64,000 nucleotides of DNA from Streptomyces sp. RPT161 (lineage in GTDB: Bacteria; Actinomycetota; Actinomycetes; Streptomycetales; Streptomycetaceae). Numbering within the stretch: position 1 is the first letter of the stretch; each line of letters starts with the position of its first letter. This document shows positions 44,727 to 52,913 of the stretch, piece by piece. Location: NCBI RefSeq assembly GCF_027533845.1, contig NZ_JAPZVN010000002.1:62001-126000 (forward strand), written 5' to 3'. Made by a program: the position numbers and the translations under genes. A model generated the notes under the pieces. The model saw nothing but the letters and a program-made list of their open reading frames with translations, searched no databases and was not told the origin of the DNA.

Positions 44727-45758
44727 ATGGCGAACAACATGTCGTTCATCGGCCGTGACATGGCTGTCGACCTCGGCACCGCCAACACGCTGGTGTACGT
44801 CAGGGGTCGCGGGATCGTCCTCAATGAACCGTCTGTCGTCGCCATCAACACCAACACCGGCGGCATCCTGGCGGTCGGCGCCGAAGCCAAGAAGATGATC
44901 GGCCGCACTCCTGGCAACATCGTTGCGGTCCGCCCGCTCAAGGACGGCGTGATCGCGGACTTCGAGATCACGGAGCGGATGCTCCGTTATTTCATCCTCA
45001 AGATCCACAAGCGGCGTTATCTGGCCCGCCCACGCGTGGTGGTCTGTGTGCCCTCCGGCATCACCGGAGTTGAGCGGCGCGCCGTGATCGAGGCGTCCAG
45101 CCAGGCTGGTGCCCGCCAGGTGCACATCATCGAGGAGCCGATGGCGGCGGCGATCGGCGCGGGACTGCCGGTGCACGAGGCCACCGGCAACATGGTGGTC
45201 GACATCGGCGGCGGTACCACCGAGGTCGCCGTGATCTCGCTGGGCGGCATCGTCACCGCGCAGTCGATCCGGGTGGCGGGCGACGAGCTGGACAACGCGA
45301 TCATCCAGCACATCAAGAAGGAGTACAGCCTGCTGCTCGGCGAGCGCACGGCCGAGCAGATCAAGATCACCATCGGCTCGGCCTATGACTTCGACAAGGA
45401 CGAGCACACCGAGATCCGTGGCCGCGACCTGGTCAGCGGACTGCCCAAGACCGTGGTCATCTCCGCCGCGGAGGTCCGCAAGGCGATCGAGGAGCCCGTG
45501 AACGCGATCGTGGACGCGGTCAAGACCACCCTCGACAAGTGCCCGCCGGAGCTGTCCGGCGACATCATGGACCGCGGCATCGTCCTCACCGGCGGCGGCG
45601 CCATGCTGCGCGGCCTGGACGAGCGGCTGCGGCGCGAGACCGGAATGCCCATCCACATCGCCGAGGACCCGCTGGACTCGGTCGCCCTCGGTTCCGGCAA
45701 GTGCGTCGAGGAGTTCGAGGCGCTCCAGCAGGTGCTGGACGCCCAGCCCCGCCGCTAG
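44727..45758 (+). CDS. mreB: Rod-shape-determining actin homologue MreB
   Basis: Bacterial actin that forms membrane-bound filaments; in streptomycetes it mainly supports spore-wall synthesis. The 343 residues include the phosphate-1 loop ([17 protein letters not shown]), phosphate-2 motif ([16 protein letters not shown]) and adenosine motif ([18 protein letters not shown]). The ATG at 44727 gives the family length; a purine run GGGAAGG lies about 14 nt ahead. The 268-bp gap upstream is the expected promoter region. It starts the mreB-mreC-mreD-mrdA-rodA cluster. Confidence 0.96.
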   Translation: MANNMSFIGRDMAVDLGTANTLVYVRGRGIVLNEPSVVAINTNTGGILAVGAEAKKMIGRTPGNIVAVRPLKDGVIADFEITERMLRYFILKIHKRRYLARPRVVVCVPSGITGVERRAVIEASSQAGARQVHIIEEPMAAAIGAGLPVHEATGNMVVDIGGGTTEVAVISLGGIVTAQSIRVAGDELDNAIIQHIKKEYSLLLGERTAEQIKITIGSAYDFDKDEHTEIRGRDLVSGLPKTVVISAAEVRKAIEEPVNAIVDAVKTTLDKCPPELSGDIMDRGIVLTGGGAMLRGLDERLRRETGMPIHIAEDPLDSVALGSGKCVEEFEALQQVLDAQPRR

Positions 45759-45946
45759 CGCGGGGGCGATCCGCCGTACGGGTGACTGCCCGGCCCGGCG
45801 GCGGATCGTTTCCCAACCGACGGTTCCGCGGCACGGACCGTTCGGCAGCACGACAAGGACAGACCCCAGGTTCGCCAGGTACCACATCGCTGACCGGTCG
45901 AAGCCCCTAGCCGACCGGTCCCACGAGGAAGGCACGGCCGCCGCAC

Positions 45947-46933
45947 GTGAGGGACACACGAGAGAGCAGGTTGCTCTTGGTCCTACTGGTCGCCATCGCG
46001 TTCGCGCTGATCACCGTGGACATCCGCGGCGGCGACCAGTCTCCGCTGGATGGTGTGCGGTCCGCCGCCGCCTCTGTCTTCGGACCGGTGGAGAACGGGG
46101 TCGCCTCCGCCGTCAATCCGGTCGGCAACGCCATAGAGGCGGTACGGGACTCCGGCGCCCGGCACGACAGGATCGCCCAACTCCAGCAGGAGAACGAGGA
46201 GCTGAAGCAGAAGCTCGGCAGCAGCGACATCACCCGCAACCGCGCCGCCGAACTCGACAAGCTGCTCAAGACCGCCGGAGCGGGCCAGTACGGCATCAAG
46301 GCCGCCCAGGTCGTCGCCATAGGAGCCACCCAGGGCTTCTCCTGGACGGTCACCATCGACGCTGGAAGCAACGACGGCATCCAGCGCGACCAGACCGTCA
46401 TCAACGGCGACGGCCTGGTTGGCCGGGTCACCACAGTGGCTCCGTCCACCTCCACCGTGCTGCTCGCCATCGACCCCGACTTCACCGTCGGCGCCCGGAT
46501 GGAGAAGTCGATGGAACTCGGCTTCAGCACCGGCCAGGGCGACCGCCCGATGCGCGTCCAACTGCTCGACGGCAAGGCCAATGTGAAGCCGGGCGACCGC
46601 ATGGTCACCTTCGGCTCGCAGGGCGACAAGCCGTTCGTGCCGGGCGTGCCGCTCGGCCAGGTCGTCGCGCTCGACCCGGGCGCGGGCGGACTGACCAGGG
46701 CCGTCGAGGTCCAGCCGTTCGTCGCCTTCAGCAGGCTGGACATCGTGGGCGTCGTGGTGGTGCCGCCGCGTCGGGACCCGCGCGACACCGTGCTGCCGCC
46801 CGCCCCGAAGGCGGTGCCCACCCCGACGGTCACCGTCACCGTGTCCCCGAGCGCCTCCGGATCCGCGTCGCCCTCGTCCTCCGGTTCACCGTCTTCCGCC
46901 GGGTCACCGTCCCCGTCCCCGTCTGCGAGCTGA
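45947..46933 (+). CDS. mreC: Rod-shape-determining protein MreC
   Basis: Bitopic membrane protein linking MreB filaments to periplasmic-side wall enzymes; 328 residues. An N-terminal membrane helix (about 9-24), a coiled coil (about 65-110, IAQLQQENEELKQKL) and the beta-barrel MreC core (about 115-270; VVAIGATQGFSWTVTIDAGS) are visible. A Ser/Pro-rich tail of 45 residues follows, typical of actinomycetes. GTG at 45947 with GAGGAAGG about 15 nt upstream. mreD follows after 3 nt. Confidence 0.93.
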   Translation: MRDTRESRLLLVLLVAIAFALITVDIRGGDQSPLDGVRSAAASVFGPVENGVASAVNPVGNAIEAVRDSGARHDRIAQLQQENEELKQKLGSSDITRNRAAELDKLLKTAGAGQYGIKAAQVVAIGATQGFSWTVTIDAGSNDGIQRDQTVINGDGLVGRVTTVAPSTSTVLLAIDPDFTVGARMEKSMELGFSTGQGDRPMRVQLLDGKANVKPGDRMVTFGSQGDKPFVPGVPLGQVVALDPGAGGLTRAVEVQPFVAFSRLDIVGVVVVPPRRDPRDTVLPPAPKAVPTPTVTVTVSPSASGSASPSSSGSPSSAGSPSPSPSAS

Positions 46934-46936
46934 CCG

Positions 46937-47602
46937 ATGCGCATCAACCGGATCCTGCTCACCGCCGTCCTGGTGGTGGTCACCCTCGTCTTCCAGGTCA
47001 GCGTGCTCGCCCGGCTCCATCTGCCGGGCGCCGTACCCGACCTGATGCTGCTCGTCGTCCTCGGCCTGGCCCTCACCTACGGCCATGTCGGCGGCTGTCT
47101 CGTCGGCTTCGGCGCGGGACTGCTCTCCGACCTGGCCCCGCCCGCCGACCACGCCGCCGGGCGGTACGCCCTGGTGCTGTGCGTCATCGGCTACCTCGCC
47201 GGGCTCGCCAAGCCCGACAGCGGCCAACTGCGGTCCGCGGTCATGCCGATGGTGGTGGTCGGCGCCGCGGCCATCGGCTCCACACTGCTGAACGCCGGGG
47301 TGGGCGCGCTGGTCGGCGACACCGCGGCCCGCCATGTCGGCATGGTCAAGTTGCTGTTCACCGCCACGGTCTACGACCTGCTGCTCGCGCCGTTCACCGT
47401 GCCCTGGATCATGGCCCTGGCCCGGCGGGTGGAGAACGATCCGATCGCCGGGGACACTTCCGGCGGCCCCGGCATCGGCCCGTACCGCTGGCTGACACCC
47501 GGAACCCCGCGGAACTTCCGCCCGGGCCGGGGCGGCCGACTGTCCCGCCCGGGCCTCGGCGGCCAGCGCGGCGGCCTGCTGAAGGGAGGCCGGAAGCTGT
47601 GA
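46937..47602 (+). CDS. mreD: Rod-shape-determining protein MreD
   Basis: Small integral membrane partner of MreC with five predicted helices in its first 160 residues (ILLTAVLVVVTLVFQVSVLA; GALVGDTAARHVG), 221 residues in all. The C-terminal 60 residues are an Arg/Gly/Pro-rich cytoplasmic tail (RPGRGGRLSRPGLGGQRGG), which streptomycete MreD proteins often have. ATG at 46937, 3 nt after mreC. Its TGA overlaps a GTG (GTGA) that opens the small repeat ORF leading to mrdA. Confidence 0.9.
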   Translation: MRINRILLTAVLVVVTLVFQVSVLARLHLPGAVPDLMLLVVLGLALTYGHVGGCLVGFGAGLLSDLAPPADHAAGRYALVLCVIGYLAGLAKPDSGQLRSAVMPMVVVGAAAIGSTLLNAGVGALVGDTAARHVGMVKLLFTATVYDLLLAPFTVPWIMALARRVENDPIAGDTSGGPGIGPYRWLTPGTPRNFRPGRGGRLSRPGLGGQRGGLLKGGRKL

Positions 47603-47763
47603 CTTCCCTCCCGCCGCCCGCCACCACCCTCAACCGGGGCCCTGCGGGCCGCTGCGCTGTTTTCCCGCCGCCCGCCACCACCGCCAACCGAGGCCCCGCG
47701 GGCCGCTGCGCTGTTTTCCCGCCGCCCGCCATCGTCCTCGAAGGAGGCGCCGCGCGCCGATGA
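47599..47763 (+). CDS. Repeat microORF coupled between mreD and mrdA
   Basis: A 54-codon frame. Its GTG (47599) overlaps the mreD stop by 4 nt (GTGA) and its TGA (47761-47763) overlaps the mrdA ATG by 4 nt (ATGA). GGGAGG and GGAAG precede the GTG. It encodes two 18-residue repeats (PPPATTLNRGPAGRCAVF, PPPATTANRGPAGRCAVF) plus a third partial PPPA, corresponding to a 54-bp DNA repeat. Expression is not proven: the frame could have been opened by an in-phase tandem duplication between mreD and mrdA. The double coupling is nevertheless what a translated operon gene would show. Confidence 0.5.
   Translation: MTSLPPPATTLNRGPAGRCAVFPPPATTANRGPAGRCAVFPPPAIVLEGGAARR
47611..47731. repeat. 54-bp tandem repeat between mreD and mrdA
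   Basis: Two full 54-bp copies (47611-47664 and 47665-47718) and a 13-bp partial third copy. Each copy starts CCGCCGCCCGCCACCACC and ends GCTGCGCTGTTTTC. The copies differ at only a few positions and the unit is a multiple of three. Confidence 0.9.
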
Positions 47764-49985
47764 GCAATATCCCCGAGACCGGCCGCACCCAGCGCGTCAC
47801 CATCCGGCTGATCATCCTGCAGATCCTGGTCGTCTCACTGCTGCTCACCCTCGGCGGACGGCTGTGGTACCTCCAGATCCGCAACGGCCAGCAGTACACC
47901 CAGGAAGCCGACAGCAACCACATCCAGGAAGTCGTCGACCCGGCGGTACGCGGCCAGATCCTCGACGCGCGCGGCGTCCCGCTGGCCGACAACCAGACCC
48001 GACTGGTCGTCACCGTCAGCCGTACCGACATCATGAAGATGAAGGACGGCGGCAAGGCCGTGCTCACCCGGCTCGCGGGCGTGCTCGGCATGAAGTACCA
48101 GGACGTCGCCGACAAGGTCCGGCTCTGCGACGCCAAGACCCCGCGGCCGTGCTGGAACGGCTCGCCCTACCAGCCGATCCCGATCACCGACACGGCCACC
48201 ACCCAGCAGGCGCTGCAGATCATGGAGCGCCGCGAGGACTTCCCCGGCATCGCCGCGCAGCCCACCGCGGTACGCCGCTACCCGGGCCCGGACGGCTCCA
48301 ACACCGCCCAGGTGCTGGGCTACCTCTCGCCGGTCACCGACGACGAGATCCAGGCGTCGATGAAGAACGGGCAGCCCACCCTGCAGCGCTCCGACCAGGT
48401 GGGCCGCTCCGGGCTCGAGCACACCTACGACAGCGAACTGCGCGGCAAGGCCGGTGTCACCCGGTACGAGGTGGACAACCGCGGCCGGGTCATCGGCAAC
48501 GCGGGCGACACCCCGCCGCAGCCCGGCGACTCGATAGTGACCAGCATCGACTCCCGGGTCCAGGCGATCACCGAGAAGCAGCTCGCCGCCGCGATGCAGG
48601 ACGCCCGCAACACCTACGACACCGTCACCCACGAGAACTACAAGGCCGACTCCGGCGCCGCCGTGGTGATGGACGTACACACCGGCCAGGTCATCGCGAT
48701 GGCCAGCGCGCCCACGTACGACCCCAACGAGTGGGTGGGCGGCATCTCCGCCAAGGACTACGCCGCGCTCACCGGCAAGGACTCCGACTACCCGCTGCTC
48801 AACAGGGCCACACAGGGACAGTCGGCGCCCGGTTCGACCTTCAAGGTCATCTCCACCTCGGCGGCGGTCAACGCCGGGTACGACATCAACGGTCACTACT
48901 CCTGCCCGTCGAGCATGTCCATCGGCGGCCAGCTGTTCAAGAACTTCGAGGGCGAGCAGGCGGGCGACATCAGCCTGGCCCACGCCCTGGAGATCTCCTG
49001 CGACACCGTCTTCTACGGGCTCTCCTACGACCAGTGGCTCAAGGACGGCGGCAACAACCCCAAGAACCCGAAGGACTGGTTCTACAAGACGGCCCACCAG
49101 TTCGGGCTCGGCGCCAAGACCGGCATCGACCTGCCGGGCGAGGTCCCCGGTCGCGTTCCGGACCGCCAGTGGAAGCAGGCGGAGTACGACGCGATGAAGA
49201 AGTCCTGGTGCGCCCAGGCCGCGTCCGGCAAGCACGACTACGCCACCGACATCGCCCGCGAGGACTGCGTCGACGGCAACCGGATGCGCGCCGGTGACTC
49301 CGTCAACTACGCGATCGGCCAGGGCGACACGCTCGTCACCCCGATCCAGATGGCCAAGATCTACTCCGCCATCGCCAACGGCGGCACCCTCTACCAGCCG
49401 ACCATCGGCAAGGCCGTCGTCAGCCCGGACGGCAAGCACATCCAGCAGATCGACCCGAAGTCGGTCGGCAAGCTGCCCGACTCCCCGCAGACCATCCACT
49501 ACATCGACGACGCGCTGGCCGGGGTGATCACCAGCGGTACCGCCGCCTGGAAGTTCGGCGGCTGGCCGCAGGACAAGATCACCTTGCACGCCAAGACCGG
49601 TACCGCGGAGGTCTACGGCAAGCAGACCACCTCGTGGTTCGCGACGTACAGCAAGGACTACGCGATCGTGATGACCATCTCCCAGGGTGGTACCGGTTCC
49701 GGTGGTTCCGGTCAGGCGGTGCGCAACATCTACTCGGCGCTGTACGGCGTCCAGCCGGACGGGTCGATCGACCCCAAGAAGGGTCTGCTGCCCACCCCGC
49801 AGCAGAGCCTGCCGAAGTTCGGCCCGGACGGACTGGTCCAGCAGGCCGCCCTGACCACTCCCGACCCGACCCAGTTCGCCTACCCGGGCAACGACTCCAG
49901 CGTCCCCGGCCAGCCGGCCACGCTGGACGCGCTGGCCCCGGAGCGCAACGAGAAGCTGCTGCTCGGGCGGAGGTACCTCGCATGA
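47760..49985 (+). CDS. mrdA: Penicillin-binding protein 2 (class B transpeptidase)
   Basis: Membrane-anchored D,D-transpeptidase that cross-links peptidoglycan with RodA; 741 residues. An N-terminal helix (about 16-36), a dimerisation/pedestal domain (VRGQILDARGVPLADN) and the transpeptidase domain follow. The domain has the SxxK nucleophile (PGSTFKVIS), SxN (GDSVNYAIGQGDT) and KTG (HAKTGTAEVYGKQTTSW). AAGGAGG (47741-47747) lies 12 nt before the ATG. The ATG overlaps the microORF stop, and the gene's own TGA overlaps rodA (ATGA). It is the partner of the downstream RodA. Confidence 0.95.
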   Translation: MSNIPETGRTQRVTIRLIILQILVVSLLLTLGGRLWYLQIRNGQQYTQEADSNHIQEVVDPAVRGQILDARGVPLADNQTRLVVTVSRTDIMKMKDGGKAVLTRLAGVLGMKYQDVADKVRLCDAKTPRPCWNGSPYQPIPITDTATTQQALQIMERREDFPGIAAQPTAVRRYPGPDGSNTAQVLGYLSPVTDDEIQASMKNGQPTLQRSDQVGRSGLEHTYDSELRGKAGVTRYEVDNRGRVIGNAGDTPPQPGDSIVTSIDSRVQAITEKQLAAAMQDARNTYDTVTHENYKADSGAAVVMDVHTGQVIAMASAPTYDPNEWVGGISAKDYAALTGKDSDYPLLNRATQGQSAPGSTFKVISTSAAVNAGYDINGHYSCPSSMSIGGQLFKNFEGEQAGDISLAHALEISCDTVFYGLSYDQWLKDGGNNPKNPKDWFYKTAHQFGLGAKTGIDLPGEVPGRVPDRQWKQAEYDAMKKSWCAQAASGKHDYATDIAREDCVDGNRMRAGDSVNYAIGQGDTLVTPIQMAKIYSAIANGGTLYQPTIGKAVVSPDGKHIQQIDPKSVGKLPDSPQTIHYIDDALAGVITSGTAAWKFGGWPQDKITLHAKTGTAEVYGKQTTSWFATYSKDYAIVMTISQGGTGSGGSGQAVRNIYSALYGVQPDGSIDPKKGLLPTPQQSLPKFGPDGLVQQAALTTPDPTQFAYPGNDSSVPGQPATLDALAPERNEKLLLGRRYLA

Positions 49986-51187
49986 CGAGCAGCAGCTTCA
50001 GCGGCTACTCGATCCGCCGGTTCACCCCGGAACGCTCCACGCTGGGCAAGCTGTTGGCCCGGGACTCGGTGGTGCGGCGGATGGACTGGATACTGGTCGC
50101 AGCCGCCATAGCGCTGTCCGCGGTCGGCTCGCTGCTCGTCTGGTCGGCGACCCGCGGCCGTACCTCCATCAACCACGGCGATCCGCAGTACTTCCTGATC
50201 CGCCATCTGATGAACCTGGCCATAGGGATCGCGCTCGCGATCGGCACCGTCGTGGTCGGCCACCGCAGGGTGCGCGGGATCATCCCGATCTTCTACGCCG
50301 TGTCGATCCTGCTGCTGCTCGCGGTGCTGTCACCGCTCGGCTCCACGGTCAACGGCGCGCACTCGTGGATCGTCATCGGCGGCGGATTCTCCTTGCAGCC
50401 CTCGGAGTTCGCCAAGATCACCATCGTGCTGGGCATGGCGATGATCCTGTCCGCACGGGTGGACGCGGGCGACCAGCTGCACCCCGACAGCCGCACGGTG
50501 CTCCAGGCCCTCGGCCTGGCCGTCGTGCCGATGTGCGTCATCCTGCTGATGCCGGACCTCGGCTCGACCATGGTCATCGTGGTGACGGTACTGGGCGTGC
50601 TGCTCGCCTCCGGCGCGTCCAACCGCTGGGTGTTCGGGCTGCTGACCGTCGGCGCGGCGGGAGCGGTGGCGGTCTGGCAGCTCCATCTGCTCAGCAAGTA
50701 CCAGATCGACCGCTTCGCGGCCTTCGCCAACCCGGCCCTGGACCCGTCGGGCGTCGGCTACAACACCGCGCAGGCGCGCATCGCGATCGGCTCCGGCGGA
50801 CTGCTGGGCAAGGGTCTCTTCCACGGCACGCAGACCACCGGTCAGTTCGTCCCCGAGCAGCAGACCGACTTCGTGTTCACCGTGGCGGGGGAGGAGTTGG
50901 GCTTCGTCGGCGCGGGACTGATCATCCTGCTGGTCGGCATCATCCTGTGGCGGGCCTGCCGGATCTCCCGGCAGGCCACGGACCTGTACGGCACGATCAT
51001 CGCGGCCGGGATAGTGGCCTGGTTCGCCTTCCAGTCGTTCGAGAACATCGGGATGACGCTGGGCATCATGCCCGTGGCGGGAATCCCCCTGCCGTTCGTC
51101 TCATACGGCGGATCATCGATGTTCGCGGTGTGGATCGGCGTCGGCCTGCTCCAGTCGGTACGGATGCAGCGCCCCGTCTCGGCTTAG
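49982..51187 (+). CDS. rodA: SEDS-family glycosyltransferase RodA
   Basis: Polytopic SEDS peptidoglycan polymerase with about ten predicted helices; 401 residues. Family landmarks are present: NGAHSWIVIGGGFSLQPSEF, PDLGSTMV (the catalytic Asp region is in the large loop after it), FVPEQQTDFVFTVAGEELG, and GIPLPFVSYGGSSM. It polymerises lipid II for the class B PBP encoded just upstream. The ATG at 49982 overlaps mrdA by 4 nt. In S. coelicolor the orthologue is sporulation-associated (sfr). Confidence 0.94.
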   Translation: MTSSSFSGYSIRRFTPERSTLGKLLARDSVVRRMDWILVAAAIALSAVGSLLVWSATRGRTSINHGDPQYFLIRHLMNLAIGIALAIGTVVVGHRRVRGIIPIFYAVSILLLLAVLSPLGSTVNGAHSWIVIGGGFSLQPSEFAKITIVLGMAMILSARVDAGDQLHPDSRTVLQALGLAVVPMCVILLMPDLGSTMVIVVTVLGVLLASGASNRWVFGLLTVGAAGAVAVWQLHLLSKYQIDRFAAFANPALDPSGVGYNTAQARIAIGSGGLLGKGLFHGTQTTGQFVPEQQTDFVFTVAGEELGFVGAGLIILLVGIILWRACRISRQATDLYGTIIAAGIVAWFAFQSFENIGMTLGIMPVAGIPLPFVSYGGSSMFAVWIGVGLLQSVRMQRPVSA

Positions 51188-51296
51188 CGGAGACATCCTT
51201 CCCGCCGCGGTGGCGGGGAGCCCCCGCGGCGCGGTCCGGCGGTGCCGAACACGCCGCCACCACCGCGCGAACCGGCCCGAGCCGTTCCCGACGCCA

Positions 51297-51325
51297 TTGC
51301 CGGGGACGGCGAGGGCAACTACCGT
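51297..51325 (+). promoter_or_regulatory. Promoter of the CYTH-CHAD gene (leaderless)
   Basis: TTGCCG (51297-51302) and TACCGT (51320-51325) with a 17-bp spacer. The -10 occupies exactly -12 to -7 from the ATG at 51332, predicting a leaderless mRNA. Confidence 0.6.
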
Positions 51326-51331
51326 CCAGGC

Positions 51332-52840
51332 ATGGGGAAGCGTCTGCGGGAGACCGAGCGCACGTACGAGGCCGGGGACGGGGCCGCCGAGCCCGACCTG
51401 TCGGGGTTGCCCGCCGTCGCCTCGGTGCGCCTGCTGAACCCGGCCGAGTTCGACGCCGTCTACTTCGACACCCCCGACCTGGCGCTCGCCGCCCGCCGCA
51501 TCACCCTACGCCGTAGAACCGGCGGCGACGACGCCGGATGGCACCTCAAGCTCCCCACCGCCCAGGCCGACACCCGTACCGAGGTGCACGCCCCGCTCGG
51601 CCGGGGCCGCCGCACCGTGCCCCCGGCCCTGCTCGCCGAGGTCCTCGTGTACACCCGGGGCCGCCCGCTCGTCCCCGTCGTACGGCTGCGCAACCACCGC
51701 GAACGCTGCCAACTGCTGGACGCCGACGGCACCCCGCTCGCCGAGATCGCCCATGACCACGTCACCGCCGAGTACCCCGACGAGCGCGACCCGCTGTCCT
51801 GGACGGAGACCGAGGTGGAACTCCTCGGCGGGAAGCCGAAGTTGCTCGACGCCGTGGAGGAACGGCTGACCGCCGCGGGCTACCGCCGCTCCGCCCACCC
51901 CTCGAAACTGCTGCACGCCCTCGGCGACCGCGTCCCACCCGACCCACCGGCCCCGCCCGACACCATCTCCACCGCGGGCGACGCCGCCCTGACCTACCTC
52001 CACGAGCAGGTACGGGCGATCGCGGCGTACGACCCGGCGGTGCGCCGCGACGAGCCCGACGCCGTGCACCAGATGCGGGTCGCCACCCGCCGTCTGCGCA
52101 GCGCCTTCAAGACCTACGGCCGGGAGCTCGACCGCGCCGTCACCGACCCCATCGGCGACGAGCTGAAGTGGCTGGCCGAAGTCCTCGGCTTGGAACGGGA
52201 CCGCGAGGTGCTCGCCGAGCGGCTGGCCGAACGCGGCGCGGAGCTGGACCCCGACCTGCGCACCGAGCAGCTGTGCGACCGGATCCGCGGCCCGCGGGCC
52301 GACGCCCGGAGCAGCGCCCGCCGCCAACTGCTGCGGCAACTGTGCGAGGAGCGCTACTTCGACCTGCTCGACCGCCTCGACGCGCTGCTGGCCGCCCCAC
52401 CACTGCGCGACCCCGCCCAGCGCCCAGCCGAGGAGGCGGTGCGCCGGGCGGTGCGCCGCGACCACCGTCGCCTCGCTCGCCGGGTGGCCGAGTCGCTGGC
52501 GCTGCCCCCCGGCACCGGCCGCGACCTCGCCCTGCACGACGCCCGCAAGGCGGCCAAGCGCGCCAGATACGCGGCCGAGTCCGCCCGACCCGTTCTCGGC
52601 AAGCCAGCCGAGCGGCACCGTGCCCGGCTCGCCGCACTGCAGAAGCTGCTCGGCGAGCACCAGGACAGCGTGATGTGCCGGGCGGCGATCCGGCGGCTCG
52701 CCGACACCGCCCGCCGCGCCGACGAGGACACCTTCCCGTACGGGGCGCTGCACCAGATGGAGCGGGAACGCGCCGGTGCGGTGGAGGCCGCCCTGCCGAA
52801 GGCATGGGGCGAAACGGACCGGGGCCCGCTCGCGGGCTGA
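51332..52840 (+). CDS. CYTH and CHAD domain protein
   Basis: A 502-residue cytoplasmic protein. Residues about 1-195 are a CYTH (triphosphate tunnel) domain: it opens RETERTYEAG in place of the usual E-x-E-x-K, then HLKLPT, RTEVHAPLG, and WTETEVELLGG. Residues about 220-495 are a helical CHAD domain rich in conserved His/Arg (DAVHQMRVATRRLRSAFKTY, LHDARKAAKRARYAAE) that binds polyphosphate granules. It may hydrolyse or sense polyphosphate. The first ExExK position reads ETERTYE, with the terminal Lys replaced by Tyr at +6, so activity should be checked. The start is fixed by a leaderless-type promoter; a GTG at 51242 is the alternative. Confidence 0.87.
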   Translation: MGKRLRETERTYEAGDGAAEPDLSGLPAVASVRLLNPAEFDAVYFDTPDLALAARRITLRRRTGGDDAGWHLKLPTAQADTRTEVHAPLGRGRRTVPPALLAEVLVYTRGRPLVPVVRLRNHRERCQLLDADGTPLAEIAHDHVTAEYPDERDPLSWTETEVELLGGKPKLLDAVEERLTAAGYRRSAHPSKLLHALGDRVPPDPPAPPDTISTAGDAALTYLHEQVRAIAAYDPAVRRDEPDAVHQMRVATRRLRSAFKTYGRELDRAVTDPIGDELKWLAEVLGLERDREVLAERLAERGAELDPDLRTEQLCDRIRGPRADARSSARRQLLRQLCEERYFDLLDRLDALLAAPPLRDPAQRPAEEAVRRAVRRDHRRLARRVAESLALPPGTGRDLALHDARKAAKRARYAAESARPVLGKPAERHRARLAALQKLLGEHQDSVMCRAAIRRLADTARRADEDTFPYGALHQMERERAGAVEAALPKAWGETDRGPLAG

Positions 52841-52913
52841 GCCGTGGGCAGGACTCGGTTACGCTGGATGGTCACCCCTGCCAGCTCACGAGAGACAGTC
52901 GAGAGACCCCAAG

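Noticed and set aside
47409-47732. Minus-strand frame reading AGGGKTAQRPAGPRL repeats with a Walker-like GGGKT
   Set aside because: It is the reverse reading of the 54-bp tandem repeat. There is no P-loop fold around it, and the coupled plus-strand frame explains the region better.
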